64,000 nt of DNA from Myxococcales bacterium (GCA_029880325.1 JAOUOP010000001.1:124001-188000); one strand, 5' to 3'; numbered from the stretch's first letter, positions 22,639 to 32,091 are shown. Numbers and translations: made by a program. The notes: generated by a model from the letters alone, not told the origin.

Positions 22639-23477
22639 GCCGATTGCTTCTTGCGACTCAGCCATCCAAGCCAGGACAGGCCGGCTGCGGCTGAAACGAC
22701 CGACCCGCCAAGGAGCCCAATCTTCGCAGCGTCCAGCATGGCAGGCGAATACGCGAGCCCGGCGATGAACAGTGACATCGTGAATCCGATTCCGGTGAGG
22801 ACGGCACCGGCACACAAAAATGGCCAGCTCAGAGCCTGCCGCCGTGTCGCGAAGCCCACCCACGGGTGCAGTGTCATCTCGAGTTGTTCCAGCGGAGAAA
22901 TGACTTCACGCGCCGCGCGACCGGCTTGCCGGAGGTGGGCGCGATCGGCCGTATCTCCGCTCCAGTGCTCGCCCTGCGGATAGGCCAGTACACGACCGAA
23001 GATCGCACGCAGGCGATCGTCGTTCACCCAGCCTCGCGCTGGTGTCATCAGGCCCAGCGCAACACCGGCGATCGTGGCATGGATTCCTGAGGCGTCGAAT
23101 GCCAGCCAAACGACCCCGCCAAGCAGAAAATAGATGGGTATGCTGCGGATCCCGGCGCGCGCTGTTCCGAACACAACGGTGAGAAGCAAGGCCGCGCAAG
23201 TTGCAACGAGCAACGCGGCGCCAGCAGCAGCCTCGACCTTGAGAAAACGTCCGAGCGGTTTCGTAAACCGGTCGGCCCTCTCGGACGGGAGATCGGCCTC
23301 GACGCTGATCGGTTGCGGGGCGGAGGAGCCATTGTCGTGTTGCGTGGAAGGCTTGTTGACGAGGCTCCCACCCTCGTCCTCCCAGACCCGGAGTGCCTCG
23401 TCGGCCGCCGGTTCTGGTGGTTCCTTGCCGCGCGGGCCGGGCCGCGCGGCCCTTTCATGCTTCTTCACCTCGATCAC
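22635..23477 (-). pseudogene. NhaA-type Na+/H+ antiporter with a large internal deletion
   Basis: 280 residues against about 390-430 for the family. After a unique N-terminus with ALRVWEDEGG, the first NhaA helix (FLKVEAAAGAALLVATCAAL) runs directly into the late part (IRSIPIYFLLGGVVWLAFDA, SGIHATIAGVALGLMTPARG) and the end (GFTMSLFIAGLAYS). The intervening helices with the essential Asp-Asp pair are gone, so proton/sodium exchange is very unlikely. The frame is still open and coupled on both sides (GTGA), so it may be retained for operon translation. Confidence 0.8.
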
Positions 23478-23941
23478 CCAGGGAACGCGGATTTGGCAAG
23501 GTCGAGAAGCAGTACTTCGGTCTCTTCGCTCGCGATCAGCGACACGCCAGGCTCGGCTTCGATCCCGGCCCCATCACCTGTACCCATCGTTACCGTGCCG
23601 CAGCGCGCCGTTCCCTGCACAATGTGGAGCCAGGCGCATCGCCCCTCGGAGAGTTCGTGGACCACATGCTGCCCTCGATCGAGAATCGTCGAGAACAGGA
23701 GCGCGTCCTGGTGAATCAGCAGCGAACCGTTCTGGCCGTCCGGCGAAGCGACAACGCGCAGTAGTCGTCGTCGCCCTGCGATGCTGAACAGTCTTTGTTC
23801 ATGGCCAGGCTCAAGTCCCACCACCGAGGGGCGCAGCCAGAGCTGCAACACGTGCGCCCACTCGGTCGGTGACATCGCCATCCTTTTCAGCGAACCGAGC
23901 AGCACGAGTTCATCTGCCGCGGTTTCGAGGTGCGTGGTCAT
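23474..23941 (-). pseudogene. Pirin-type bicupin lacking its N-terminal cupin
   Basis: 155 residues. From residue ~22 it matches the second half of pirins (MSPTEWAHVLQLWLRPSVVG, GQHVVHELSEGRCAWLHIVQ, GTGDGAGIE). The first, metal-binding cupin is absent. ATG 23941 overlaps the stop of the upstream protease gene (ATGA) and the stop overlaps the NhaA start, so it is an integral cistron of the operon. It could be a functional single-cupin derivative rather than a dead gene. Confidence 0.65.
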
Positions 23942-25125
23942 CGGCCTACGCTCCCCCGCGCGTTGGCGGCTTCCCGCCCCGCCGCCTCGAGGGCGATCAG
24001 CTCTCCGACGTTGCCAGGGGTCAGGAGGCCGACCACCTTCTCCTCTTCCATGACGACCAGAACGCGGCATACGTTCTGATGGATGCGCGTCAGTGCCCCG
24101 TCGAGCGCTTCCGACGGGCTTGCCGTTTCAACTTCTCCTCGCATCGTCCGCTGAACCGAGGCGGTCGCGCCCCGGTCGGCAAGGCCTCTCAACACATCGG
24201 CATGCGTAAGGACACCTACCAAGCGAGATTGAGCGTCCATCACCGGGAAGTCCTGCTGAAACCCGGCTAACGTAAGCTCTACGGCTCGCGACATTGGGTC
24301 AGTCGGGGCTACGGTTTTGAAGTTCGTGATCATCCCCTGGCCAACCGACAGGCCCTCGAGGGCGACTCGCACCGTCGAGAGGGAATGCTCCGCTTGAGCA
24401 CCGAGCCATACGAAGACTGCGATCACGATGAGGAGCGGGCTTGCAAACAGCCCCACTACGCCGAAGAGCACTGCAACCCCCTGGCCGACACGCGCGGCCG
24501 TCTGGGTGGCGCGCTCTGGAGCCATGCGCATGGCGAGAAGCGCTCGAAGGACCCGGCCGCCGTCCATCGGATAGCCTGGAAGTAGGTTGAATGCGGCAAG
24601 AGAGACGTTGATCCACATGAGCTGCGCCAAGAACGATCCGTCGGCGAAGCGAAAAGTTTCGATGGCGACTTGCCCCTTGGCCAGCAACAGGAGGACGAAT
24701 ATCGCTAGGGCGATGGCGATGTTTACCGCGGGTCCAGCGAACGCCACGAGAAGCTGTTGCGTCGGTTTTTCCGGCATCTTCTCGAGTCGAGCGATACCCC
24801 CAATGGGCAGAAGCGTGATGTCTTGGGTACGGACGCCGAAGCGCCTTGCCATGAGCGCGTGACCGAACTCGTGCAGCACCACCGTGGTGAACACCGCGAG
24901 GAGCAGGAAGGTGCTGCGCGCAACCACTTCAAGGCCCTGTCCGGCAACAAGGCCTCCGAACGCCAAGAATGCCATCAGCAGCAGAAAGGTCCCGTGGACG
25001 TAGACGTCGATGCCGGCAACCGTCGCGAGCTTCCACGACCATCGGAACGCGGGAACTCGGGGCGGTGACGCATCGGAGCGCGGCGCGGCCGTCCTCTCAG
25101 CGTGCGACCTCGCAAAGTCCGTCAC
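23938..25125 (-). CDS. Site-2 protease (M50) with two CBS domains
   Basis: 395 residues. Membrane zinc metalloprotease: HEFGH (zinc ligands and Glu) in the second membrane segment, and NLLPGYPMDGGRVLRALL with the third ligand Asp. Six or so hydrophobic segments are followed by paired CBS domains from ~250 (FPVMDAQSRLVGVLTHADVL, CRVLVVMEEEKVVGLLT), which usually sense adenine nucleotides. Such proteins cut membrane-bound substrates, often anti-sigma or transcription factors. GTG start overlaps the upstream stop (GTGA). Confidence 0.93.
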   Translation of the reverse strand: MTDFARSHAERTAAPRSDASPPRVPAFRWSWKLATVAGIDVYVHGTFLLLMAFLAFGGLVAGQGLEVVARSTFLLLAVFTTVVLHEFGHALMARRFGVRTQDITLLPIGGIARLEKMPEKPTQQLLVAFAGPAVNIAIALAIFVLLLLAKGQVAIETFRFADGSFLAQLMWINVSLAAFNLLPGYPMDGGRVLRALLAMRMAPERATQTAARVGQGVAVLFGVVGLFASPLLIVIAVFVWLGAQAEHSLSTVRVALEGLSVGQGMITNFKTVAPTDPMSRAVELTLAGFQQDFPVMDAQSRLVGVLTHADVLRGLADRGATASVQRTMRGEVETASPSEALDGALTRIHQNVCRVLVVMEEEKVVGLLTPGNVGELIALEAAGREAANARGSVGR

Positions 25126-25592
25126 GAGTCACCTCCGCCACGCAAGATGACCTCCAGTCGCTGACGCATCGTGAAGGGGATTTCGGGAAGGGATGCCAGC
25201 ACCTGATGGGCGGCGGCGAGATGATCGAGGTCCTCATGCACAAACCCCATGAGCTCCTGTTGGTCCTGGGCGAAGGACATGGCGCGCGGCTCTCGAGGAA
25301 GCTCCGATGAGCTCTCGTCGGGGCGCGGCGGGGATCCGCCAAGCTCAGCGACAAGTTCGCCTACAGCGTGGGCGAGGCGAGTTTGGTCGCTGTGCAGGTG
25401 CCGAAGGTATTCCTGCCCGTCGGGCTCCGAACGTTCGATCGCTGCCTGAATGGCAGTGGCCACGCAATGGTGGAGCTCGACGATTCCGGAGAGCTTGGCG
25501 ATGGCTATCGCATCCGGGGGAGCTGGTGATCGCCAGGCCTTTGCCATGCGGCGATAGAAGCGCACCAGTGATTCCTGGATCAATGGAGTCAT
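25122..25592 (-). CDS. Four-helix-bundle-like protein, paralogue of 43259
   Basis: 156 residues, all helical: FYRRMAKAWRSPAPPDAIAI, VELHHCVATAIQAAIERSEP, TRLAHAVGELVAELGGSPPR. The last motif recalls DUF2383/PA2169-type ferritin-like proteins, but the iron-ligand pattern is not clear. About 65% like the protein at 43259, which is followed by a synthetase gene. The ATG at 25592 follows directly on the repeat-protein gene. Function unknown. Confidence 0.7.
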   Translation of the reverse strand: MTPLIQESLVRFYRRMAKAWRSPAPPDAIAIAKLSGIVELHHCVATAIQAAIERSEPDGQEYLRHLHSDQTRLAHAVGELVAELGGSPPRPDESSSELPREPRAMSFAQDQQELMGFVHEDLDHLAAAHQVLASLPEIPFTMRQRLEVILRGGGDS

Positions 25593-25596
25593 GGGG

Positions 25597-26706
25597 CTAA
25601 CCCTCGCCCCCAATGTCCAACTCAAAAGAGCCGTCTGGATCGAGGTGATCGAGCAAATCTTGGTCGAAACCGGGATGAGAACTCTTGGCCTCGTCGAACA
25701 TCCTTTTCGCGTCCTCGAGTCGGAGTAGTCGATTGGCAATCATTCCCGCTTGAATGAAGCCGATCCACCGATGCAGTTTGGTCTTGGGCCAGTTGTCGGC
25801 CTGGTTCACTACCCGGTTGCACATCCATTGAAGGTGCTTCAGCCGCAGTGAGGCCGGCTGCTCGAGGGGGGGCTTGTCCCATGCCGCGATCAGGTCACCA
25901 CATTCTTCAGCCATCGCGACAATCAGCGGCACGTCGTCATGTGTGAAGGAGGACGTTGCGTTCCCAGTAGATTTGTCTCGCCGTCGATCCCTTGCCGCGT
26001 CTCGTAACTGGTCTCGTTCGCTGTCCCGCGATTCATCTCGCTTCGCGTCCCGGCCTTCGTCGCGCTTTCTGTCCCGCGATTCATCGCTGACGTCCGCTCG
26101 AGCGCGAATGGGACCGATGCCGCTCTCGTAACTGAACTCTGCATCGCAGTTCTCATCGCGAATTGCATCTCTGAGTTCATCTCTACCCGCATCGCGGGCT
26201 TCATCTCTACCCGCATCGCGGTCCTCATCTCTACCCGCATCGCGGTCCTCATCTCTACCCGCATCGCGGTCCTCATCTCTACCCGCATCGCGGGCTTCAT
26301 CTCGCTCCGCATCGCGGTCCTCATCTCGCCCGGCATCGCGGGCTTCATCTCGCGTTTGATTGCGGAGTTCCTCTTGCCCAGGTAGAGGGGCCTCGTCCCA
26401 TCCCGCACTACCGGCATCGTCGCGCTCCGCGTCGCGGTCCTCATCCCGTTCTGCATCCCTGACATCGTCTCGTTCCGCGTCGCGGTCCTCGTCGCGGTCC
26501 TCATCCCGTTTCGCGTCCCTGACATCGTCGCGCTTCGCGTCGCGGTCCTCATCCCGTTTTGCGTCCCTGACATCGTCGCGCTTCGCGTCGCGGTCCTCAT
26601 CCCGTTTCGCGTCCCTGGCATCGCCGCGCTTCGCCACATTCGTGGCGGCTCCTTCCTCGACAACCGCCAAAGACGTTGATTCGGAACCTATGCGTTCCCC
26701 ATTCAT
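25597..26706 (-). CDS. RD-repeat protein with C-terminal helical domain
   Basis: 369 residues. Residues ~28-245 are nearly all repeats of RDAx/RDEx tetrads: a 16-residue unit RDAKRDDVRDAKRDED (48-bp DNA unit, ~26500-26640) and an 8-residue unit GRDEDRDA (24-bp unit, ~26178-26300). The chain is highly charged and balanced, so it should form a long single helix or be disordered. The last ~110 residues look folded (LRLKHLQWMCNRVVNQADNW, KTKLHRWIGFIQAGMIANRL). No signal peptide. ATGA overlap with the SPFH gene implies coupled synthesis. No family recognised. Confidence 0.75.
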   Translation of the reverse strand: MNGERIGSESTSLAVVEEGAATNVAKRGDARDAKRDEDRDAKRDDVRDAKRDEDRDAKRDDVRDAKRDEDRDEDRDAERDDVRDAERDEDRDAERDDAGSAGWDEAPLPGQEELRNQTRDEARDAGRDEDRDAERDEARDAGRDEDRDAGRDEDRDAGRDEDRDAGRDEARDAGRDELRDAIRDENCDAEFSYESGIGPIRARADVSDESRDRKRDEGRDAKRDESRDSERDQLRDAARDRRRDKSTGNATSSFTHDDVPLIVAMAEECGDLIAAWDKPPLEQPASLRLKHLQWMCNRVVNQADNWPKTKLHRWIGFIQAGMIANRLLRLEDAKRMFDEAKSSHPGFDQDLLDHLDPDGSFELDIGGEG

Positions 26707-27761
26707 GCCGGCCTCCTCTCTTTTGGAATTGCTGTTTCAGCCCGGCCGGAGTTCCCCGATGAGCTCGGCGCGGATTCGCGTCTCGGGCCGTCCATGGAGC
26801 GAGAATTGTCCAGCGTCATTGAGGCAATCGCAGGCACCGCGTTGGATGCCCTCACGGTCTGGTCGGCCTCCATCATGGCGTTGCGCATTTGTTCGGTGAG
26901 CGTGGTGAGATTCCCGGGCGAATGGGGGATCAGGATCGCGTTGGTCCGCGACGACGCGCCTATCTCCTTGAGCATGTCGAAGTACTGCGTCATGAGCACG
27001 AGGTTCATCACGTCCTTGGCGGTCGTACCGGGAACCGACTTTCGAAACTCGTCGACGGAGTCCCTGAGGCCGGCCACAATGGCCTGCCGCTGGTCTGCAA
27101 TTCCTCGGCCTTGAAGCGCCTTGCTCTGTGCGTCGCCCTCGGCTGCCTTGACCCGTAGGATCCGATCGGCCTCGCCCCTCTCGGTTGCGGCGACGCGCAT
27201 TCTCTGCGCGGCGTTGATTTCATTCATCGACTCTTTGACTTTGGGGTCCGGATCGATGTCGGTGACGAGCGCCTTGAGGATGCCGTACCCAAAGTCCTCC
27301 ATGACTTGAGCCAACTCGCTCTTGACTATGTTCGCGATGTCATCCTTCTTCTCGAACACGTCATCGAGGCGTATTTTGGGCACCTGTGCCCGTACGACGT
27401 CGAACACGAACGAAGTGATCTGCCGGCGCGCGTCGTCGAGCTTGTAGAAGGCGTCGTAGACCTTGTCGGGCAGCACGTAGTACTGGACCGCGACGACCAT
27501 GTGGACGAAGACGTTGTCTTCGGTCTTCGTCTCGATCTCGACGTCGAGCTGCTGGACCCGAAGATTGACGCGACCGACGACTCGGTCCAGGAGCGGGATC
27601 TTGAGCTGGATGCCCGGGCCAGCCTCCCGCATGAACTTCCCAAGCCGTTGAACGACGGCTGCGGTGCGCTGCTCGACCGTGAAGAAGGTCGCGCCGAGCA
27701 AGGCGAGGATGGCGATACCCGATACAACGACGACGAGAAGAATGGGGATCTCAGGCAGCAT
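26703..27761 (-). CDS. SPFH/Band 7 protein (HIR/stomatin type)
   Basis: 352 residues. N-terminal membrane segment IPILLVVVVSGIAILALLGA, then the SPFH domain (AAVVQRLGKFMREAGPGIQL, VHMVVAVQYYVLPDKVYDAF, VRAQVPKIRLDDVFEKKDDI) and a helical region with Ala/Glu repeats (AAQRMRVAATERGEADRILR). Closest in style to hypersensitive-induced-reaction SPFH proteins that organise membrane microdomains. ATG 27761 preferred to TTG 27773. First gene of the leftward seven-gene run; a near-consensus -24/-12 promoter and palindrome precede it. Confidence 0.9.
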   Translation of the reverse strand: MLPEIPILLVVVVSGIAILALLGATFFTVEQRTAAVVQRLGKFMREAGPGIQLKIPLLDRVVGRVNLRVQQLDVEIETKTEDNVFVHMVVAVQYYVLPDKVYDAFYKLDDARRQITSFVFDVVRAQVPKIRLDDVFEKKDDIANIVKSELAQVMEDFGYGILKALVTDIDPDPKVKESMNEINAAQRMRVAATERGEADRILRVKAAEGDAQSKALQGRGIADQRQAIVAGLRDSVDEFRKSVPGTTAKDVMNLVLMTQYFDMLKEIGASSRTNAILIPHSPGNLTTLTEQMRNAMMEADQTVRASNAVPAIASMTLDNSRSMDGPRRESAPSSSGNSGRAETAIPKERRPA

Positions 27762-27773
27762 GTCACCATTCAA

Positions 27774-27789
27774 CGCAAAGATGGTGCCA
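27774..27789 (-). promoter_or_regulatory. Sigma-54 promoter of the SPFH operon
   Basis: TGGCACCATCTTTGCG, the best match in the island (TGGCAC and TTGC both intact). Predicted start 27763, 2 bases before the ATG: leaderless if the start codon is right. Confidence 0.75.
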
Positions 27790-27849
27790 GCTAACTTATC
27801 AAATGATATCAGCTTGCTAAGAGCACGGCGCTGGTCTGCAAAGTCGATC

Positions 27850-27874
27850 TGATGCGCTGGGCATCATTTTGATG
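27850..27874. promoter_or_regulatory. Island palindrome, site 2 (CATCA-TTT-TGATG)
   Basis: Perfect copy at 27862-27874, overlapping a second palindrome TGATGC-N5-GCATCA at 27850-27866. The block TGATGCGCxGGxCATCATTTTGA is repeated at 43891 with two changes. About 105 bases upstream of the SPFH start. Confidence 0.65.
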
Positions 27875-27902
27875 TAGGCGTGACGAACGCTCCGAGCAAG
27901 TG

Positions 27903-28735
27903 TGGATGCGGGTCACGCGCCTGGGTCAGGGCGTGGATGTTGCAGGGCTGCTACAGCAGGATGCCATCGCGCGTACCACCAACGTGCTGCGCAGTACGCC
28001 GAGCTGCTGGCGCGCCACCACGTCGAGCGCGTGCGGGCCACGGCGACGAGCGCAGCCCGCGACGCCAGCAATGGCCAGGCCTTCTTCGAAGCGGCACAGA
28101 GCGTGCTGGGGGTGCGGCCGGAGCTGCTGTCGGGTCAGGAAGAGGCCCGTCTTTCGTTCCGCGGCGCGACCGCGGGGCTGCCGCTCGAGCGCGAACCGTT
28201 CCTCGTGATCGACATCGGCGGAGGCTCGACCGAGTTCGTGCTAGGTCGGCGACAGCCCGAAGCCGGAGTCTCGATCGATATTGGCTGCGTGCGCATGACC
28301 GAGCGCCACCTCCACGGCGACCCCCCGGGCCCCGCCGAGCTGAGTGCCTGCGCAGCCGACGTGGCGCAGCTGCTTTCAACCGTCCGCGAGGCGATCGACG
28401 TTGCCGCCGCACGGTGTGTCATCGGCGTGGCGGGAACGGTCACCACGATCGCTGCGCTCGTGCGCGGGCTCCACCACTACGACGCCAGCCGGACCCATCA
28501 CATGCGTCTGTCGAGAGCGCAGGTCCAGACCCAGTTCGATCGCTTGAGCAGTGCTACGGTGCAAGCGCGGCGCAGCATGCTTGCCGAGTCGGGGCGCGCA
28601 GAAGTCATCGTAGGCGGCGCCGTCGTGCTCCTCACACTGCTGCGCGAGCTCGACATCCCAGAGCTGTTGGTCAGCGAGACAGACATCCTCGACGGGCTGG
28701 CGATGTCGCTGTTGGAGGCGCCCGCAGGGACGTAG
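27903..28735 (+). pseudogene. Exopolyphosphatase (Ppx/GppA), 5'-truncated and frameshifted
   Basis: Two frames carry one protein: MRVTRLGQGVDVAGLLQQDA and AIARTTNVLR in the first, then YAELLARHHVERVRATATSA to the end in the second; the shift is near 27990. The N-terminal phosphate-1 motif (DIGTNS) is missing, although the later DIGGGSTEFVLG and GVAGTVTTIAAL motifs remain. The gene is probably dead. It lies divergent from the SPFH operon. Confidence 0.8.
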
Positions 28736-28807
28736 AGCATCGCACCCGCACGAGGGCTCGACGAGCGTGCGCTCGAGCAGCTGGCGCTCGGGTGGTCGGT
28801 TACGCGG

Positions 28808-29836
28808 CTACGGGCTGGCGCGCGGCAAGAGCGTCGACCACCTACGGCCGGTTCGCGGATCGAACAGCGTCGTTGGCTCTTCATAGACACGTCCCGTCCG
28901 ATGCAGCTTGCGCAGCGCGCGGGCCAGCGACATCGACTGATAGCGCTCCGGCCAGCGCTCGCGGAGGACCTCACGCACCCGCGGTGCGTGACGCGAGCTC
29001 ATCGATGGGAACAGGTGGTGCTCCACGTGGTAGCCGAACCGCAGCGTCAGCCACTCCAGCCAGCGCGGTGCGGTAACGCTGAGACTGTTCACGAGTGGAT
29101 CGTTGACGTCGGTGAGTGGGCTCAAGCTGTGGTTGGTCATGATGAACGCCATCACGATGGCGTTTGCCACGATCAGCGGCAGCACGAATACAAACACGAA
29201 AGCATGGAACCCCAACACGACAGCTAGCGAGGTCCAGAGCGCGATGCCGACAGCCGTCTCGGCGATGGCCAGCCGGTGTGCGCGAGTCGAAAGAAACCCC
29301 CTCGTCCTCGCCGAAAACAACATGTGTGCACTCTGGACCGAAAAGCCTACCAACAGTCCGATCGCCCCGGTCCAGCTGCCCCGGCCCAGAGCGAAGTGAT
29401 CCGTGATGAAGCGCACGCGTCGACTGGCTCGGTACTCCTCTAGCGTGGGATTGGCGTCCGGATCCACGCCAGCGCGGTTTGCGTTGCTGTGATGAACGCG
29501 GTTGTGCCACGCGATCCAGAGCCGCGGTGACAACGTAAAAGGGAGCAGCGAAAACAGTCCGATAGCGTAGCGTATACGCTGATCGCGCACGACCGCGCCA
29601 TGCAGCGTCTCGTGAGCGAGAAACGTCAGACCCGCGAAGGCGGAGCCGATCGCGAGGGACAGGAAGCACGCGACGATCCACGACACGGGGTGCTGAGATA
29701 TCAGTGTCGCTGACAGCGCGATGATCGCGACGTGCACGGGAAACCAGACGAGGCGTGACCGCGACGGCGCGAACACCCCCGCAGGTAGGGCGGACTTGAG
29801 CTCTGCTGCGTAGTACGGAATTCGATGCAGAATCAT
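28808..29836 (-). CDS. Membrane fatty-acid desaturase
   Basis: 342 residues with three His boxes: HETLHG, HNRVHH and HVEHH, the di-iron ligands of acyl-lipid desaturases, between four or more hydrophobic segments. It would insert double bonds into acyl chains to keep membranes fluid. ATG 29836 (MILHRIPYYAAEL) chosen over TTG 29875, with GGGTAGG upstream. No clear -24/-12 promoter is seen for this gene. Confidence 0.92.
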   Translation of the reverse strand: MILHRIPYYAAELKSALPAGVFAPSRSRLVWFPVHVAIIALSATLISQHPVSWIVACFLSLAIGSAFAGLTFLAHETLHGAVVRDQRIRYAIGLFSLLPFTLSPRLWIAWHNRVHHSNANRAGVDPDANPTLEEYRASRRVRFITDHFALGRGSWTGAIGLLVGFSVQSAHMLFSARTRGFLSTRAHRLAIAETAVGIALWTSLAVVLGFHAFVFVFVLPLIVANAIVMAFIMTNHSLSPLTDVNDPLVNSLSVTAPRWLEWLTLRFGYHVEHHLFPSMSSRHAPRVREVLRERWPERYQSMSLARALRKLHRTGRVYEEPTTLFDPRTGRRWSTLLPRASP

Positions 29837-30228
29837 GAAACCTACCCGATTCAGCAGGCCAACACCGGCAGGCAAATGCTACATAAGCACCCGCTCGGGG
29901 CGTCAAGATTGCCATTCACTCAGCGAGGGACAACCACGTCGCCGAGTCCAGTCGGGACGTTTTCGTGGCCGCCCGCCGATCCCAATGTGCCTCGCGGCGC
30001 GGTAGCCGATTGCGGTGCGGCGGGATGGCCGCTGGCGAAGGGACCTTCGACGGGAGAACCTTCGAGTTCCGCTACAACGCCCTCGCGGCACCAGCGGACG
30101 GTGCGCGTTGAAGGCCGACCGTGGAGGCCGCTCCCTGACCGAGGTGTTCGAGGACCGCGAGACCGGCAGACTCGATCTCCTCCCGAACCCTCCCGGTGTG
30201 GGCAGCGCAACCGGCCCACGACCGCATG
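29837..30228. other. Gap, no gene recognised
   Basis: Upstream of the desaturase and downstream of the CBS gene. A weak -24/-12-like site (GGGTGCTTATGTAGCA near 29877) is not convincing. Confidence 0.4.
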
Positions 30229-30705
30229 TCAGCGCACGTACTCGGGGTGAAACTTGGGCGCGTAGTAGCTGTCGTTGAGCTTGCCCACCAGTTCGCGGGA
30301 TTCCACCAGGTCGGCCTCCAACAGCTGCCGCGAGGTAACGAAGCCCCGGAACTTGTGCTGGGGATCGAGGACGACGAGTTGGCGCAGGTCGTGGTCGACC
30401 ATGATGGCCTTCGCGACTTCGTAACGTTCATCCGTCGAGATCCAGTACGGCGGTGAGGTCATCATCTCTTCGACCCTGCACGAGCTCAGGTCGAGACCGT
30501 CCAGGACCACGCGCCGGATGAGGTCGCGTCCCGCGAAGACCCCCACGACACGCTCGCCCCGGATCACCGCCACGGCTCCCAGGTCCCTCTCCCGCATAAT
30601 TTCGAGCACCTGCCTGAGGGGCAGGCCTGCTTCGACACTGCAGTTCTGTTGGCGTTCTCCGAGGATGTCCAGAATCGTTGTTCCCATGTATTTCTCATTC
30701 CGCAT
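30229..30705 (-). CDS. CBS-domain pair protein
   Basis: 158 residues, two CBS motifs (LRQVLEIMRERDLGAVAVIR, VVGVFAGRDLIRRVV; VAKAIMVDHDLRQLVVLD, FRGFVTSRQLLEADLV) and nothing else except a short tail. Stand-alone CBS pairs bind AMP/ATP/SAM and regulate partners. ATG 30705 used; ATG 30687 is equally possible. Confidence 0.88.
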   Translation of the reverse strand: MRNEKYMGTTILDILGERQQNCSVEAGLPLRQVLEIMRERDLGAVAVIRGERVVGVFAGRDLIRRVVLDGLDLSSCRVEEMMTSPPYWISTDERYEVAKAIMVDHDLRQLVVLDPQHKFRGFVTSRQLLEADLVESRELVGKLNDSYYAPKFHPEYVR

Positions 30706-31101
30706 GCCTGAGGACGATGCGATCCCCCAATCAGATTGAAGGGATCGCGGTTATCGCCGCCTGGCTTCCATTTGTCGTTCTCGTCAAAGTCGTTGACTTC
30801 GTCGTCTCTTCCGCCCGCTCCTTGAGCATGACGTCCCGCACACCTTCGGCGATGGGTGTTCACCCTCTATCGCTGCACGTTCCATGCCGAGTCCGAACCT
30901 CGCGCCGGTCGAGGTGCAAGCAGAAGGAACTGCCAGCGGAGGCAGGGGTACGGGATAGTCGGCGTCGGACCGCATGATGTCGGGGCGATTCTGTTGGCGA
31001 GCAGAACGAGCTCACGGCGCGGCGCGCTCCCTGACGCACAGCGCGGCCGCACCCCTCCGGATGCACGAGCCGCCGAGCGCCCTGCGTGCTATCATGAGAA
31101 C
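30706..31101. other. Gap, possible promoter only
   Basis: No convincing gene. CGGCATGGAACGTGCA (30874-30889, minus strand) has -24/-12 spacing but lies ~160 bases from the CBS gene and is weaker than the other sites. Confidence 0.35.
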
Positions 31102-31245
31102 ATGCTACTCGTAGTCCTCGCCGCGCTCGCGCTCCTGCTCTTCGTGCTCATCACGATGCCACGCAAGCGAAGGGGGGCTGCGTTCGACTGGACGTACCGT
31201 CGGCCCTGGTGGCGCCCACGCTGGGCGTTTCCCGACAACCGATGA
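31102..31245 (+). CDS. Small single-pass membrane protein
   Basis: 47 residues: hydrophobic MLLVVLAALALLLFVLITMP, then a basic and Trp-rich tail (RRPWWRPRWAFPDNR). Weak GAGA before the ATG. Plausible envelope microprotein, one of several in this island. Confidence 0.4.
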   Translation: MLLVVLAALALLLFVLITMPRKRRGAAFDWTYRRPWWRPRWAFPDNR

Positions 31246-31276
31246 GGCGGCGTCCGGGTCGGCCCGAAGGACGCCG

Positions 31277-32014
31277 TCAGGTCGGCAACGGCGGCGCGCG
31301 TTCCCCGTCATCTTCCAGAGCGAGATCGACGAGGAGGACCTCGGCCCTTCCCTTCGCGGTAAACGAAACTGTGGGGTTGCCTTGGACACCCACACCGTCA
31401 CCGGCGGTCATCAGCAGCTCGCCAAGCGCGATCTCCCCTTCCAGCACGTGCAGCCACGCACATCGGTCTCCAGCGAGGGTGTGAACGAGGTGCTGGCCCG
31501 GATCGAGAAGTGCGGAGTACACGGACACGCTCTGTTGAATTCCGAGCGATGCGCCTAGCTCGCGATTGGAAGCCACAGCGCACAGAACACCGCTGCGGTG
31601 TGCGACAGAAAACCGCCTGTGTACGTCGCTCGGCTTCAGACCAACTCGAGCGGGACGAATGCCGATTCGATACACGTGCGACCAGTTGGAGGGCGAGGGG
31701 TTGGTCTCTGAGTGTTGGACGCCGCGCCCGGCGCTCATATGTCGAAAGTCACCGGCGTAGATCGTACCGGAATCGCCGAGCGAGTTCTCGTACTCGAGCG
31801 AACCCCGAAAAATGTACGTGAGCATTTCCACGTCCCGGTGGGGGTGGCGCCGTATGCTGAATCCGGGCGGCACTCTATCCTCCTCGAGGAGGTGCAGGGC
31901 GCCGAAGCCTGCAGCGAGCGGGTCCGAGCGGTCACGCGGATCGAAGGTCGCCCAGGTCTCGCGCTTCATCTTCTGGTAGTGGCGACGTTCTCGAGCTCTT
32001 CGCAACGTGATCAT
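31277..32014 (-). CDS. Pirin-family bicupin (YhhW-like), intact
   Basis: 245 residues. Intact metal site HPHRDVEM (His-x-His ... Glu), GSLEYENSLGDSG, AGDFRHMSAGRGVQHSETNP and the second cupin to the end. Pirins of this type bind Fe and some have quercetin dioxygenase activity; physiological substrate here unknown. ATG 32014 follows GAGAGG. Probably third gene of the group starting at 32802. Confidence 0.9.
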   Translation of the reverse strand: MITLRRARERRHYQKMKRETWATFDPRDRSDPLAAGFGALHLLEEDRVPPGFSIRRHPHRDVEMLTYIFRGSLEYENSLGDSGTIYAGDFRHMSAGRGVQHSETNPSPSNWSHVYRIGIRPARVGLKPSDVHRRFSVAHRSGVLCAVASNRELGASLGIQQSVSVYSALLDPGQHLVHTLAGDRCAWLHVLEGEIALGELLMTAGDGVGVQGNPTVSFTAKGRAEVLLVDLALEDDGERAPPLPT

Positions 32015-32091
32015 GGGCCTCTCCGCTCGCTACTGCCCGCCCGTTTCAGGGGTACTTCTCCGATGCGTGCCCATGGAGGAACCCAGGTGCG

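Noticed and set aside
29872..29892. Sigma-54 promoter for the desaturase gene
   Set aside because: Spacing fits, but both elements have too many changes (GGGTGCTTATGTAGCA).
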